Assembly (NCBI RefSeq): GCF_014196195.1
Contig: NZ_JACIDF010000010.1
Coordinates: forward strand, 56,383-120,382
From: Anoxybacteroides rupiense
GTDB taxonomy: Bacteria; Bacillota; Bacilli; Bacillales; Anoxybacillaceae
Direction of reading: 5' to 3'
DNA: 64,000 nt
Shown: in pieces, positions 45,067 through 54,430 of the stretch
Layout of the letters: each line of letters begins with the position of its first letter
How positions within the stretch are numbered: the stretch's first letter is position 1
Notes under the pieces: generated by a model
Told to the model about the DNA's origin: nothing
Databases searched by the model: none
What the model saw: only the letters and a program-made list of their open reading frames with translations
Program-made: the position numbers and the translations under genes

Positions 45067-45498
45067 TTAATTTAATAACGATTTTATTTCTTCATAATTT
45101 TTAGCTAATTTTAACTTTTCTGTATTTTCAGCATTCCCTAACACCTTCATTAACATTTTTAAAACGTTTAAATGTTCATCGCTGTTTGAAGCTCCTAACG
45201 CAAACACTAGCTTCACCGGATCATTTCCGGTGCTTCCAAATGAAACAGGCTCCTTTAGTTGAATCAAAGAAACACTTGCTTCTTTTACTCCATCTTCCGG
45301 ACGAGCGTGCGGAATTGCAATATTAGGGGCTATCACAAAGTACGGGCCATTTTTTTGAAACGAGCGAATCATCGCATCGATATAAGATTGTGTGACATAT
45401 CCTTTATCACTCAATAAATGCCCGGCTTTTTGTATTGCTTCTTCCGGAGTAGATACTTCTACATTAAGTGCTACAATGTCTCTCTCTAAAAATTTCAT
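45067..45498 (-). CDS. PTS EIIA, fructose/ascorbate type
   Basis: A 143-residue PTS_EIIA_2 protein with active His in IAIPHARPEDG near residue 66. AGGAG lies before ATG 45496-45498. It sits between the regulator gene and the EIIB gene. Confidence 0.9.
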   Translation of the reverse strand: MKFLERDIVALNVEVSTPEEAIQKAGHLLSDKGYVTQSYIDAMIRSFQKNGPYFVIAPNIAIPHARPEDGVKEASVSLIQLKEPVSFGSTGNDPVKLVFALGASNSDEHLNVLKMLMKVLGNAENTEKLKLAKNYEEIKSLLN

Positions 45499-45524
45499 AT
45501 CCAATCTCCTTTAGTTCCCAACTT

Positions 45525-47634
45525 TTATGATGTCGATAAGATTTGAAGCACACTTTCTTTCGTTTTACATTCCATTAATTCCACTACTGTTTTTCGTGAA
45601 GAAAGCAATTCTGATAATTGCGATAGAGCTCTTAAATGGAGTTGGTTATCAATAGAAGACAAAACAAATAATAAACGGACTTGATGGTTTTCTTTACTTG
45701 AGAACGATACAGGTTTTTGTAATATTAGTAGACTCATTCCAAGTTTTAGTGCACCATCCTCCGGTTTCCCATGCGGGAGCGCGACATTTGGTACAACAAC
45801 ATTATATGGGCCCAATTTTTTAACATATTGGATCATTGCATGAACATAAGATGGTTGAATCACTTTATCCTGCAATAGCGGATGAGCTGCCTTCCTTATA
45901 GCATCTTCCCAATCATTTACTTCATTCAAAAATGTTACATATTGACCCTTTAAAATATCTAATAAATTTGGACCTTCCCCCTTTTCTTTAGTCATGATTG
46001 GTTGATGTAAGTATTCTTTTAATGCGAGTTTTAACGATTTTTCATCTTGTATACTAGAATATTGTTTAATGATGTCCATTACAGAATCAACGGAAATTCG
46101 GAAAACACTTTGTTCAGTCCCCGTTAATGCATGGACCTTTTTAATTAATCTTTCTTTGTCCTTATCATTTAAGATCGGATTTACAATAAAAGTCGGATGT
46201 TTCGCCTCCTTAATCGGGACTGTTGATACTATAAAGTCTACATTCGAATATGACCTGTTCTCATATTCTCGTGCAGAAATAATGTCTATAAAATCAACGG
46301 TTGAAAATAGTCCATCTAATTGATGTTTTAAATATGGTTGAAGTTCCAATACCGCTTGGACAAACTATGATTGCTTTTTTTCTTTTTTCCGGTTGTAGCC
46401 CTTCTTTTTTCAACCAACCTCCAAAGTGGATTGCTATAAGAGCAATCTCATCATCATGAACCGATTCACCTACAAGCGTTTCAAAATGATGAATAACTTT
46501 TTTTGTAATTAAATACACATCTTTATATTTTCGTTTAATTTGATCTGCTAATGGATTTTCAGCCTTTAATCCATATTTAATTCGATAGAAAGCAGGTTTT
46601 AAATGTAACACAAGATTGGCTTCAACTTCTTTTTTATTTGAGAACGATACACAGGAAAATGCTTGAAAATCAGTAACCATTTTCTCAGCAACAAGCTTTA
46701 ATGTTCTTGTTTCATCATCTTCATGTGTTTGAGCTGAATATTGCACTTTTGCACTTAACAAGTGGGTTGCTAAGTAATAAACTTCATCTTCAGGTAATAA
46801 AACGTGATAAATCTGTTCTAGCTTTTTGCTAGCTATTTTCGCTGCTTGAAATTCTTTCGTTTGATTAATAATCTCTTTTTCTATTGGATCCATCGATATT
46901 TCTTTCCCTTGAACAATTCTTTTACCGAATAACCAAAACCTTAAAACTAAGCTATTTAATGTATCATCTGCAAATTGTATATTTAACTCCTGTTCACATT
47001 CATTCAATATCGTTTGAATCTGTATGAGTTCTTGGGAAAGAATCGTTTGCTTTTGTCTTTCTTCGGAAAAAAGTGCCCGGGTATTCGATAAAAATGTATG
47101 CCAATCAAGCGGCTCCGGTATAAGTTTTGATAGGTAGTAAACAATCGCTTTTCGTTTATCGCCTTCACTCCCTTGAACTATATATCCTTCCCCACGCTTT
47201 GAAAGCAATTGAAGAGAATACTGCTCCAGTTCTTTTTTTAGCTTCTTCAAGTCATCAATCGTAGTATTTCTACTTACTCTTATTAACTCTGATAAATCCT
47301 CAAGGAATAAAGGTCTGTCTCTTGTTAATAAGTAAATTGCTAACCAAGCTAAGCGTTCATCTGCAGAATATTCATATTCCCATTTGTCAGCAACCTCCAG
47401 TTTTTTAGCAATTTTTTCCCGTTCACCTTCCGGGATATAATAGCCTTTTCCCCTAAAATATTGAACAATTTCTAGGCCATTCGATTTCAGCCAATCATTA
47501 ATTTTATCCAGGTCGTAGTAAACGGTCCTACGAGATATGCGGAATTTTTTAGTGATCTCCTCAACGGTAATACTGCTATCCCGCCAAATTAACTCTGATA
47601 AAATCGCTTTACTTCTTTTATCCAAATACATCAT
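45525..47634 (-). pseudogene. PRD-type PTS regulator (MtlR/LicR-like), frameshifted
   Basis: Two frames form one regulator of about 700 residues, the usual length. The first frame (47634-46294) has an HTH (VEEITKKFRISRRTVYYDLD), a second HTH, two PRD domains and the start of an EIIB-like domain (IIVCPSGIGTST). The second frame (from about 46349) continues that domain (LQPYLKHQLDGLFSTVDFID) and adds an EIIA domain with His in VALPHGKPEDG. A small indel near 46340 breaks it. GGAGGG precedes the ATG. It would activate the operon in response to PTS phosphorylation. Confidence 0.82.
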
Positions 47635-47818
47635 TTTGCCCTCCCTGCACTCTAGTGCATCACATTGGATGGCTAGTATTGATTAATGCTATAGTAAACA
47701 AAATCAGTAATAAATATAAGAACAAATCTCTCACACTATAACTGTGCAATGTTGGACTTTCTATTCTAGATAGTCCAATACGTCCCTCAATCTTTGTGCT
47801 TGGCTTTCTCGTAAAATA

Positions 47819-48758
47819 CTATTCTAACGCATTTTTTCCTCCGCCTGCTTTGCCAGAACGATATAAAATTATATCCTCTTCAAGCTTTATAGCATTATAT
47901 ATTCCGCTTCTAAAAGTGGATGCAGCCCAAGGATTGACTTCCGCTAACGGTTCTGAATTTTCAACCATATTATAAACATATTGTTTTTTGTCTATGTTCT
48001 CAGCTGTATCATCTATTGTCTTTTCTGTAACCCGGTTCACCGAAAAATCCATTACGTTTGGGTGTCCTTTTGTATCGTTTTCCCTAAAATAGATCCAACT
48101 CCGGCATACGCCGGCTGTCGTGAAACGGAGGCGACACTTTCCACTAAATCTTCCCATTGCTTTTTAAACAGGCGAGCGGGTTCAGCGAATGGCGCTTTGA
48201 CAACTTGCCGGTAAATCGTTTCGAAGATCGCCTTTATTCTATCATCGCGCACCACATGTTTCATTTTCGATAGGACGGATGCCACATCCATCGCCTTGGC
48301 GCCCGTGATTGCCGCTTTTCCCGCCATTCCGGCCCCTTTAGCGGGAGAAACAATCGACGCAAGCAGCATTCCTCCCGCCAGCAAACGGTCCCCTAAAGAA
48401 AGGCGCTCCCCCGTAATCGGATCGTACTCGCCAAACACGCGCTGCACGTCATACCAACCAAGAAGCTCCAAGCCGAATTCCTTCATGTTGTCGGCAATCG
48501 TTTGGTCCGCTTGGGGCATCGCCGCGGCGGTGCGATACAACAGTTCTTCAGCTTCGTTCAATTTGTCTTCATAACGCCGCAGCCAATGAATCAGTTGTCC
48601 CGCAGCGCTTCCATGTCAGGCGTGCTGACGCCAGGGAGGTCCATAGCAAGGGAAGAAAGTTCCCTCGACAGCGTCGTCCGCGCCCGTTCGCATGCGTCTT
48701 CCGCATCAGGAATGTGCTTTGCGATTGTTTCCAGCTCTTCAGGCTTCAGACGGATCAT
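47819..48758 (-). pseudogene. Polymorphic toxin with PT-TG domain, multiply broken
   Basis: The start (ATG 48756-48758) encodes a helical N-terminus (MIRLKPEELETIAKHIPDAE) of the WXG/LXG-like kind. A one-base loss near 48590 shifts into the frame of LIHWLRRYEDKLNEAEELLY and the pre-toxin TG domain (DVQRVFGEYDPITGERLSLG DR). A second shift near 48060-48090 leads to the C-terminal toxin-like part (YNAIKLEEDIILYRSGKAGG) ending at TAG 47819-47821; sense sequence (YFTRKPSTKIEG) continues after it, so CAG may have become TAG. It is a dead type VII-type effector gene. No immunity gene is apparent. Confidence 0.7.
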
Positions 48759-48874
48759 TGTTCGCACTGCTCCCTCATCGTTACAATGTCCCGGTTCGTT
48801 CGGCCAACCTGTCCATCCGAAAGCACCTCTATCCCCCAGTTTCTTGTATGCACCTCGTCCGACACGCTCGACAT
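48755..48874 (-). CDS. 39-residue protein upstream of the toxin pseudogene
   Basis: GGAGG followed by ATG 48872-48874 opens a short frame (MSSVSDEVHTRNWGIEVLSD ...) whose TGA overlaps the toxin ATG (ATGA type). The coupling suggests a real small partner gene or the remnant of one. Unknown family. The 48960-49292 interval shows no gene. Confidence 0.45.
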   Translation of the reverse strand: MSSVSDEVHTRNWGIEVLSDGQVGRTNRDIVTMREQCEQ

Positions 48875-49292
48875 TTTGGTTCACTCCTCCATTTATTCTC
48901 TTTATAAATGGTAACATAAGTAAAAATAGTATAATTTTTATACCATTTTTCATAAGATGATTCGTGATATGTACCTATTTTTTACACAAAAGACTGTTAC
49001 CATTTGCTGTATGAACTGAAACGAGTGAAGGATCATTCCTTGGGAGGAGCCAATGTGAACCCATAACGTTGCCGACAATAAGTGGACAAGCGATAGAAAG
49101 CGGCTTGCTTATGTTGGAAAATCAATTTGTACTTCTATATCCCCCTCCCATTTCTACTGGGGATGTAGTAATCAACCCTCTAAACGGTCTTCAATTTTTC
49201 TAAATATCTGACATCCTATCATTATTTTCACAGACGATAAGCGGTTCTATTGACGCATAGTCCTTACTCTAATATCGAATACTCAAGCACCA

Positions 49293-49706
49293 TTACAATT
49301 TAAACGGACTCGGATATTTTCTTTTTTTCAGTTCCGCTTCGGTTCCAGCTTTGCACGCAGCTTCATCGTAATCGGCCTTGAAATGGATATGTTCGAGATG
49401 TTGTTGCAGTTTTGCGATTTTTAATTCCACATTCTTCTTGCGAGCGAGAACCATTTGCCTTCTCTCTTCTAACGTACAGTCGCCCAATGCGCAAAGGGCG
49501 ACAAATTTTTTTATATCCTTAATCGACATACCGGTATCTTTTAAGCATGTAATCACGGCCATCCATTCGAGGTCATCTTCCGTATACATTCGAACTCCTG
49601 ATGGATTTCTTTGTATTTTCAGCAATCATTGTTCAGTCTCATAGTATCGCAACGTCGATGATGGCAATCCTGTTATCTCGGAAACTTCTTTGATTGTGTA
49701 ATGCAT
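49293..49706 (-). pseudogene. MerR-family regulator with nonsense mutation
   Basis: From ATG 49704-49706 (GGAGG upstream) the frame reads MHYTIKEVSEITGLPSSTLR YYETEQ, then TGA (49626-49628), then LLKIQRNPSGVRMYTEDDLE without any frame change. A GGA to TGA change explains it. The rest has the dimerisation helix of MerR proteins and a Cys in VALCALGDCT. It resembles AdhR/NmlR-type regulators, which control the adjacent oxidoreductase gene. Confidence 0.82.
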
Positions 49707-49731
49707 AAAAAATCCTCCGTGAAAGTATTGT

Positions 49732-49749
49732 CTTAAAGTATACTTTAAG
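49732..49749. promoter_or_regulatory. MerR-type operator palindrome
   Basis: CTTAAAGTATACTTTAAG is a perfect 18-bp palindrome (7-4-7 layout, CTTAAAG-N4-CTTTAAG), matching the known AdhR/NmlR operator class. It lies between the divergent merR and aldo-keto reductase genes. Confidence 0.8.
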
Positions 49750-49804
49750 GATTAAAGTGATTATATCAAAGTCCATACATATTCAAACAGAGGAGGATGC
49801 GATG

Positions 49805-50712
49805 ATGAAACAGATTGATCTTGGCAAATCGGGGATGAGATTGTATTAGGCTGCATGAGAATTGGCAACATGAATGTGCAGGAGCTATCCAGCTACATCG
49901 ATCATGCGTTGGAAGAAGGAATTCCCCTTTTTGACCATGCGAACATTTATGGGAAAGGATACTGCGAAGAGCTTTTTGGCCAAGTGTTAGCTTCAAGACT
50001 TGGACTTCGTGACAATATACAAATTCAAAGCAAATGCTCGATTCGAGATGGCTATTACGACCTTTCGAAAGAACATATTCTCACATCAGTCGATAGAATG
50101 TTGCGGCGGTTGCGGACGAGTTATTTAAATCTGTTGATTCTGCATAGACCGGATACATTAATGGAACCGGAAGAAGTGGCCGAGGCGTTTGATGTTTTGC
50201 AAGCAAGCGGCAAAGTTCACCATTTTGGCGTCAGCAACTTCAACAGCATGCAAATAGAGCTATTAAAATCGTGCGTGAAACAGCCGCTTCTTGTAAACCA
50301 ACTGCAATTCAGTATTATGCATTCCGGCATGGTAAACAGTGGCATTCAAGCCAATACATTATTTGAAGGGGCCATCGATCGCGACGGCAGCATCCTCGAA
50401 TATTGCCGGTTAAAAAATATCACAATTCAAGCTTGGTCGCCATTTCAATACGGCTTCTTTGAAGGAGTTTTTATCGATAACAACCAATTCCCGGAATTAA
50501 ACCGTGTACTAGCACGCATCGCTGAAGAAAAAGGCGTAAGCAAATCCGCCATTGCCGTTGCTTGGATTTTGCGACATCCTGCCAAAATGCAGACAATCGT
50601 CGAAACGACTAATGTGGAACGTTTAAAAGAGATTTGCCAAGCGAGCCAAGTAGAGTTAACAAGAGCGGAATGGTATGAAATCTATCGCGCAGCGGGCAAT
50701 CGATTGCCGTAA
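49805..50712 (+). pseudogene. Aldo-keto reductase (YdhF-like), 5' frameshift
   Basis: GGAGG and ATG 49805 start MKQIDLGKSGM, then the frame breaks near 49838; the next frame continues EIVLGCMRIGNMNVQELSSY. Catalytic residues are visible (FDHANIYG with Asp/Tyr, KCSIR with Lys, LLILHRPD with His), and NADPH-binding SKSAIAVAWILRHP is intact. It reduces carbonyls with NADPH in the intact form. Losing a few bases near codon 12 disables it, unless translation starts at the internal ATG 49855. Confidence 0.8.
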
Positions 50713-50870
50713 TGAGGATTGGGTTGGGGTAGGGAAGCAGTGCAATGGGGTGCTGATGGGCATTCCTGTTTGGGAAAATAATATGTTTTTGGCAAGTAAA
50801 AAATGCACGAAATGGCAATTAAAAATGCCACTTGCCAAATTCCGTTATTGGTTGAGAGAGATTGAATCTT

Positions 50871-51235
50871 TATAGCGATGACTATCGCCTTTAAAAATGA
50901 TTAAATGGGAGTGATGTATCAATCGATCAATGGATGTAGCCCAATTCGTCTATGACCAAGAGGTCTAATTTCTCGATTTGTTTGAGAAATTTGCCTAGTG
51001 ATCCCTTGTCATTTGCTTCTAATAACGCATTCACTAGCGCAGCTGCAGTATAAAACTTCACCTTCTTTCCCTTTTTCTTCATGGTATTTATGGAAATGAG
51101 AGTGGAAAGGAACGTCTTTCCCGTTCCGACCCCACCATAAAAAATAAGGTTTTCTTGGTTTTCGATAAAATCGCCTTGAAGGACATATTCCCTTGTAATG
51201 CCTGGGGCTAACTGAATATCCTTCCAATCAAAAGG
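50871..51235 (-). pseudogene. istB: istB remnant with internal deletion
   Basis: Contains Walker A (YGGVGTGKTFL) and Walker B (LLVIDELGYI) of the IS21 helper ATPase but lacks the start and the sensor region. Confidence 0.8.
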
Positions 51236-51901
51236 CTAATTGTCGAAACGGATCACCTTCGGTACTCTGCCCATGTAATGAAAAATTCTTTTTAATCCTT
51301 CCAAAAAGCATTCTCTGTTTTGAGAAGGCATGACTTGAAAATAAAAGCCATTACTGTACGGAAACGAAAGAGCTAAAAAAGGAAGAATGACACGTTCCCC
51401 TTTGTAGACCAAAGGGGCCTCTCCAAAATCTACTTGTGCTGTCGCCGGCTTGGCTTCTAAAGGAAGAGCTGCTGATTCACTCTGTTCCTGTAACTCTTCT
51501 TTCCGTTTGGCTACATAAAGTCGAACGGAACGATCTGACCCTTTGAAATCAAATTGTTCTTTTAACATTTCATACATTCTTTTTGCAGTTCTTCTAAACT
51601 TTTTCTTTTTCGTTAAATCCTCTTGAATCCACTTATCTAAGATAGGTTTCACCAGATCCATTACTCTAGCTTTCCGGGTTTGTTTTCTTTTCGTTGGGCT
51701 AAAGTCCTCCATCTCTGCATACTTCTTAATCGTTCTAGGATCATGATTCGTTCTTTTGGCAATATCTGAGTATGAACACCCTTTTTGATTCGCCTCATAT
51801 CTGATATAATCTATTTCAGCCACTGCTAACATCTCCTTCATTACCTCCCGTTGAACAAGTTGCCCAACTAGGAGGGTATGGTATTTAGGGAATGTTGGCA
51901 A
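51236..51901 (-). pseudogene. istA: istA, 3'-deleted
   Basis: 221 residues of an IS21 transposase: HTH (KGCSYSDIAKRTNHDPRTIK) and the first catalytic Asp region (TAQVDFGEAP). The DDE domain is cut after the second Asp (RFDN), well short of the usual 400-500 residues. Confidence 0.85.
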
Positions 51902-52020
51902 GTGGTTTTTTATTTATGTATGGCCGCTGGAGCCTACATAAATTAATTGCCATACACTACATTAATAGATTGCCACAAATAATTATCATAATACTAATAA
52001 AGCATAGGGAGTGCTGAAAT

Positions 52021-52539
52021 ATGGATTTTGTATTATACCAAGAACTATTTCGAGATTGGTTAATCTTCTTGTCATATGACACTCCATTTTCTTTTGAAGA
52101 ATTGTTAAAGGTCAGTCGAAGAAACCGAAGAATTCTTAAGGCATTGGCAGTCTACATGTTGATACACGAAGAGTGGTTTGACTTGTTTAAGAAAAAAGTC
52201 ATCGATGATATATGGGCTCAACAGTTATATTGGGATATTGCACAGCCTTTGATACGTCTAACAAAAGAGAATGACGATGAGTTTTCTATCTTCGGACATA
52301 ACCGTTTACATTCTCTATTTTTGGAAGATACGATTCCTCGGGTAGATTTCGACCGTTATGATAGCTCGGCAGAAATCGCAAAGTTTTTTAAGAGTGGGCT
52401 ACGCAAACACCGTTTTGAAATGAATTGGAATGCGGAAAGTGAAGCATATTATTTAGCTAATCGTCATCGGTTTCGCTTCGATTTCCTCAATGGACCATCG
52501 GAAGGTCAAAAATTAGATCTGAAGGAGGAACGACGATGA
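52021..52539 (+). CDS. Hypothetical protein, 172 residues
   Basis: A soluble protein rich in aromatic and charged residues (FRDWLIFLSYDTPFSFEELL; HRFEMNWNAESEAYYLANRH). GGGAG precedes the ATG by 9 nt. It overlaps the next gene by ATGA, so the two are coupled. It lies between an IS21 remnant and a resolvase remnant, suggesting accessory DNA. No family recognised. Confidence 0.7.
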   Translation: MDFVLYQELFRDWLIFLSYDTPFSFEELLKVSRRNRRILKALAVYMLIHEEWFDLFKKKVIDDIWAQQLYWDIAQPLIRLTKENDDEFSIFGHNRLHSLFLEDTIPRVDFDRYDSSAEIAKFFKSGLRKHRFEMNWNAESEAYYLANRHRFRFDFLNGPSEGQKLDLKEERR

Positions 52540-52739
52540 ACTCCATAGAAAAAGCAATCCACTCTTTCAATGCAAGTATAGGTGATTCTGAATTCCTCCA
52601 AATTCAGGGGGATCGATTGATGATTGGAAAGAACCGGCACACCGTACCACTAGCAGACATCAATCCAAAGATGCTTGAATCCTTCGCAAAAGCAATCAAA
52701 CAATATGATTCTACTTTGAAATCACTCAAACATCGTTGA
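52536..52739 (+). CDS. Hypothetical protein, 67 residues
   Basis: A small protein (FLQIQGDRLMIGKNRHTVPL) with AGGAGG before its ATG. It is translationally coupled to the 172-residue protein and followed by a terminator. Unknown function; a two-protein unit with its neighbour is possible. Confidence 0.65.
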   Translation: MNSIEKAIHSFNASIGDSEFLQIQGDRLMIGKNRHTVPLADINPKMLESFAKAIKQYDSTLKSLKHR

Positions 52740-52750
52740 ATAATAGAAGG

Positions 52751-52793
52751 TGTCTCAAAAGGTCATTTCATGACTTCTTGAGACAGTTTTTTT
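52751..52793 (+). terminator. Terminator of the two-gene operon
   Basis: TGTCTCAA (52751-52758) pairs with TTGAGACA (52778-52785), with further GTCAT/ATGAC pairing inside, followed by GTTTTTTT. Confidence 0.88.
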
Positions 52794-52811
52794 GGTTCGA
52801 TTAGGGTGCTT

Positions 52812-53189
52812 TCAATGCTTTGTTTTCTTCTTTGCCCTTATGAGTGTACTCTTGCTTATGCCGGTCATTTCCTCCACCTGCTTGTACGAATGAGTTTTAA
52901 GCAATTCAAGCGCATGCTCGATTTGTTTCTTGCTATACTTTTTCGGCCTGCCTTCTCTGAAGTCCTCTCGCTGCTTCGCTATGGCCTTTCCTTCCTGCGT
53001 TCGTTCGACGATCATATCACGCTCGAACTCGGCAAACGCGCTCATTACATTAAAAATGAGCTTGCCTGTTGACGTGTTCTCCACTAACCCCATATTCACC
53101 ACATGAACTTTAACGCCTTTTTCAAATAACTCTTTAACCGTCTGGATTGCGTCCACTGTCGCCACATGCGACAAATGAGCGCCTCGCAT
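52812..53189 (-). pseudogene. Serine resolvase, 5'-truncated
   Basis: The C-terminal two thirds of a resolvase/invertase: [60 protein letters not shown] and the C-terminal HTH ([20 protein letters not shown]). The catalytic-Ser N-terminus is missing; sequence upstream is unrelated. Confidence 0.82.
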
Positions 53190-53302
53190 GTCGACGACTA
53201 TGTCGCTACTACGTTCCCTTTATGCGTTACCTAGCGACAATCTACATCAATGTCTTCGTCTTCTATGTCGTGTACATTTGTCGTATTAAATTTTTTAATA
53301 TC

Positions 53303-53454
53303 TCACGCCGTTTTCCCCACTTTTTTACGACACCCTAAATACCTTTTAAATTCTTCAACTACTTCGTTTGGTGCGCCTTCTTTTAACGCCATGTTTCCCC
53401 ATCTTTGTCGAAGTAAAAATATTCACTACGCAAGAAATGCGGTGCTTTATACAC
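53303..53454 (-). pseudogene. Small conserved-looking protein, frameshifted
   Basis: GGGGAGG then GTG 53452-53454 opens MYKAPHFLRSEYFYFDKDGE TWR and stops; the next frame continues LKEGAPNEVVEEFKRYLGCR KK to TGA 53303-53305. Together about 45 residues. Typical small plasmid or IS passenger protein; unknown function. Confidence 0.5.
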
Positions 53455-53558
53455 TGTATCGCGTCCTCCCCTAAAATTCTAAATAAAAACAGATACGTCG
53501 CTAATAAACTAGCAAACCATAAAAAAATCGTTATAATAGTACATAGAGAAAAACAAAA

Positions 53559-53588
53559 CCGATGCACGTACTGCCATACGAGCATCGG
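53559..53588. repeat. Hairpin in the leader of the 25-residue peptide gene
   Basis: CCGATGC (53559-53565) pairs with GCATCGG (53582-53588). A TATAAT box lies at 53532-53537. The hairpin sits in the probable 5' leader, 22 bp before the peptide ATG. Confidence 0.5.
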
Positions 53589-53610
53589 TCATAGAAAGAT
53601 AGGTGACTTT

Positions 53611-53688
53611 ATGGACAAAGACACCATTCAGACAATCTGCGCAATCTTAACAGTGGTGCTCGAATTGGTCCAGATCGCACTACGTTAA
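53611..53688 (+). CDS. 25-residue hydrophobic peptide, possible type I toxin
   Basis: MDKDTIQTICAILTVVLELV then QIALR: a short acidic start followed by one membrane-length helix and a basic end. ATAGGTGA lies just before the ATG, TATAAT is about 75 bp upstream and a strong terminator follows 36 bp downstream. Size and layout resemble type I toxins, but no antisense RNA promoter was established. Confidence 0.45.
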   Translation: MDKDTIQTICAILTVVLELVQIALR

Positions 53689-53724
53689 TGGCAGACTGTC
53701 ACAAAACATAAGATTTTATTTCAG

Positions 53725-53767
53725 AAGCGTTAGGTCTGTGCTGCCACACATCCTAGCGCTTTTTTAT
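53725..53767 (+). terminator. Terminator after the 25-residue peptide
   Basis: AAGCGTTAGG (53725-53734) pairs with CCTAGCGCTT (53752-53761, one G-T pair) and runs into TTTTATT. Confidence 0.85.
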
Positions 53768-54161
53768 TACTCTAAAAGTTTGAAAACATCAAATCGTTTT
53801 AAATCAATTTGAGTTTAATAAATGTTCAAAAAAGAGAAATTAACTTCTCATTTCAAACTAAAAAAAGTCGGAAATACCAAGAATCCGTTCACTTAAAGTT
53901 TACCATAAGTGTTGCTAAATGCAACAAAAACATACCGAAAAAGAACCGGAGAATAACCGAAAATACCCGAAAAGCCCCTTAAAATTAAAGAGATGCAAAA
54001 AGAAGCAACTCAACTTAATGTAACACACGTCCCCCAACAACAAAACTCAAATAAAAAGAAGCCCCGTTAGGCTATCCATCTAAACGAAGCGCCAAAGGCG
54101 CAGGCTATCGCTCATGATATAAGCGCACGCATCATTTTTGTTTTCGCGTTAAAGTGTTAAA
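53768..54161. other. Non-coding interval
   Basis: No gene, AT-rich, with short runs such as GCGCCAAAGGCGC (a small inverted repeat near 54090). Nothing else supportable. Confidence 0.5.
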
Positions 54162-54297
54162 TCATTTCTTTAGCTGACTTATCCATTGGGTCGTAACACC
54201 TAGCATTTTCGCAAGTTCTTTGTTCGTTGCGTCGGGGTAAGCTTGATTAATTCGCATAGTTGTTCAATTGTATTGCTCGTAAAATAGAAAGCTTCAT
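54162..54297 (-). pseudogene. Small HTH protein, frameshifted
   Basis: AGGGGG then ATG 54295-54297 opens MKLSILRAIQLNNYAN and stops. The next frame gives INQAYPDATNKELAKMLGVT TQWISQLKK, a clear helix-turn-helix, to TGA 54162-54164. One indel near 54250 separates them. Confidence 0.5.
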
Positions 54298-54430
54298 TAT
54301 ATCCCCCTATTGATGTTCAATCCAATAAGCTACTGCCTATGTCATATATACAATAATACCACGTGAATATTCATTATTTATCCCATAGGATTGAATAGAT
54401 TCCCCACAGATCGGATCCAGAGAGACAATA

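Larger units (their letters stand above)
50798..51978 (-). mobile_element. IS21-family deletion derivative
   Basis: Repeated end motifs (CCACTTGCCAA plus TGGCAATTAA) occur near 50813-50845 and 51885-51978. Inside, istA ends abruptly after RVPKVIRFDN at 51236 and joins the middle of istB (FDWKDIQLAPGITREYVLQG). istB has a second deletion after LLVIDELGYI (about 50935), after which RLIHHSHLIIFKG resumes out of frame. Both genes are therefore dead. Confidence 0.8.
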
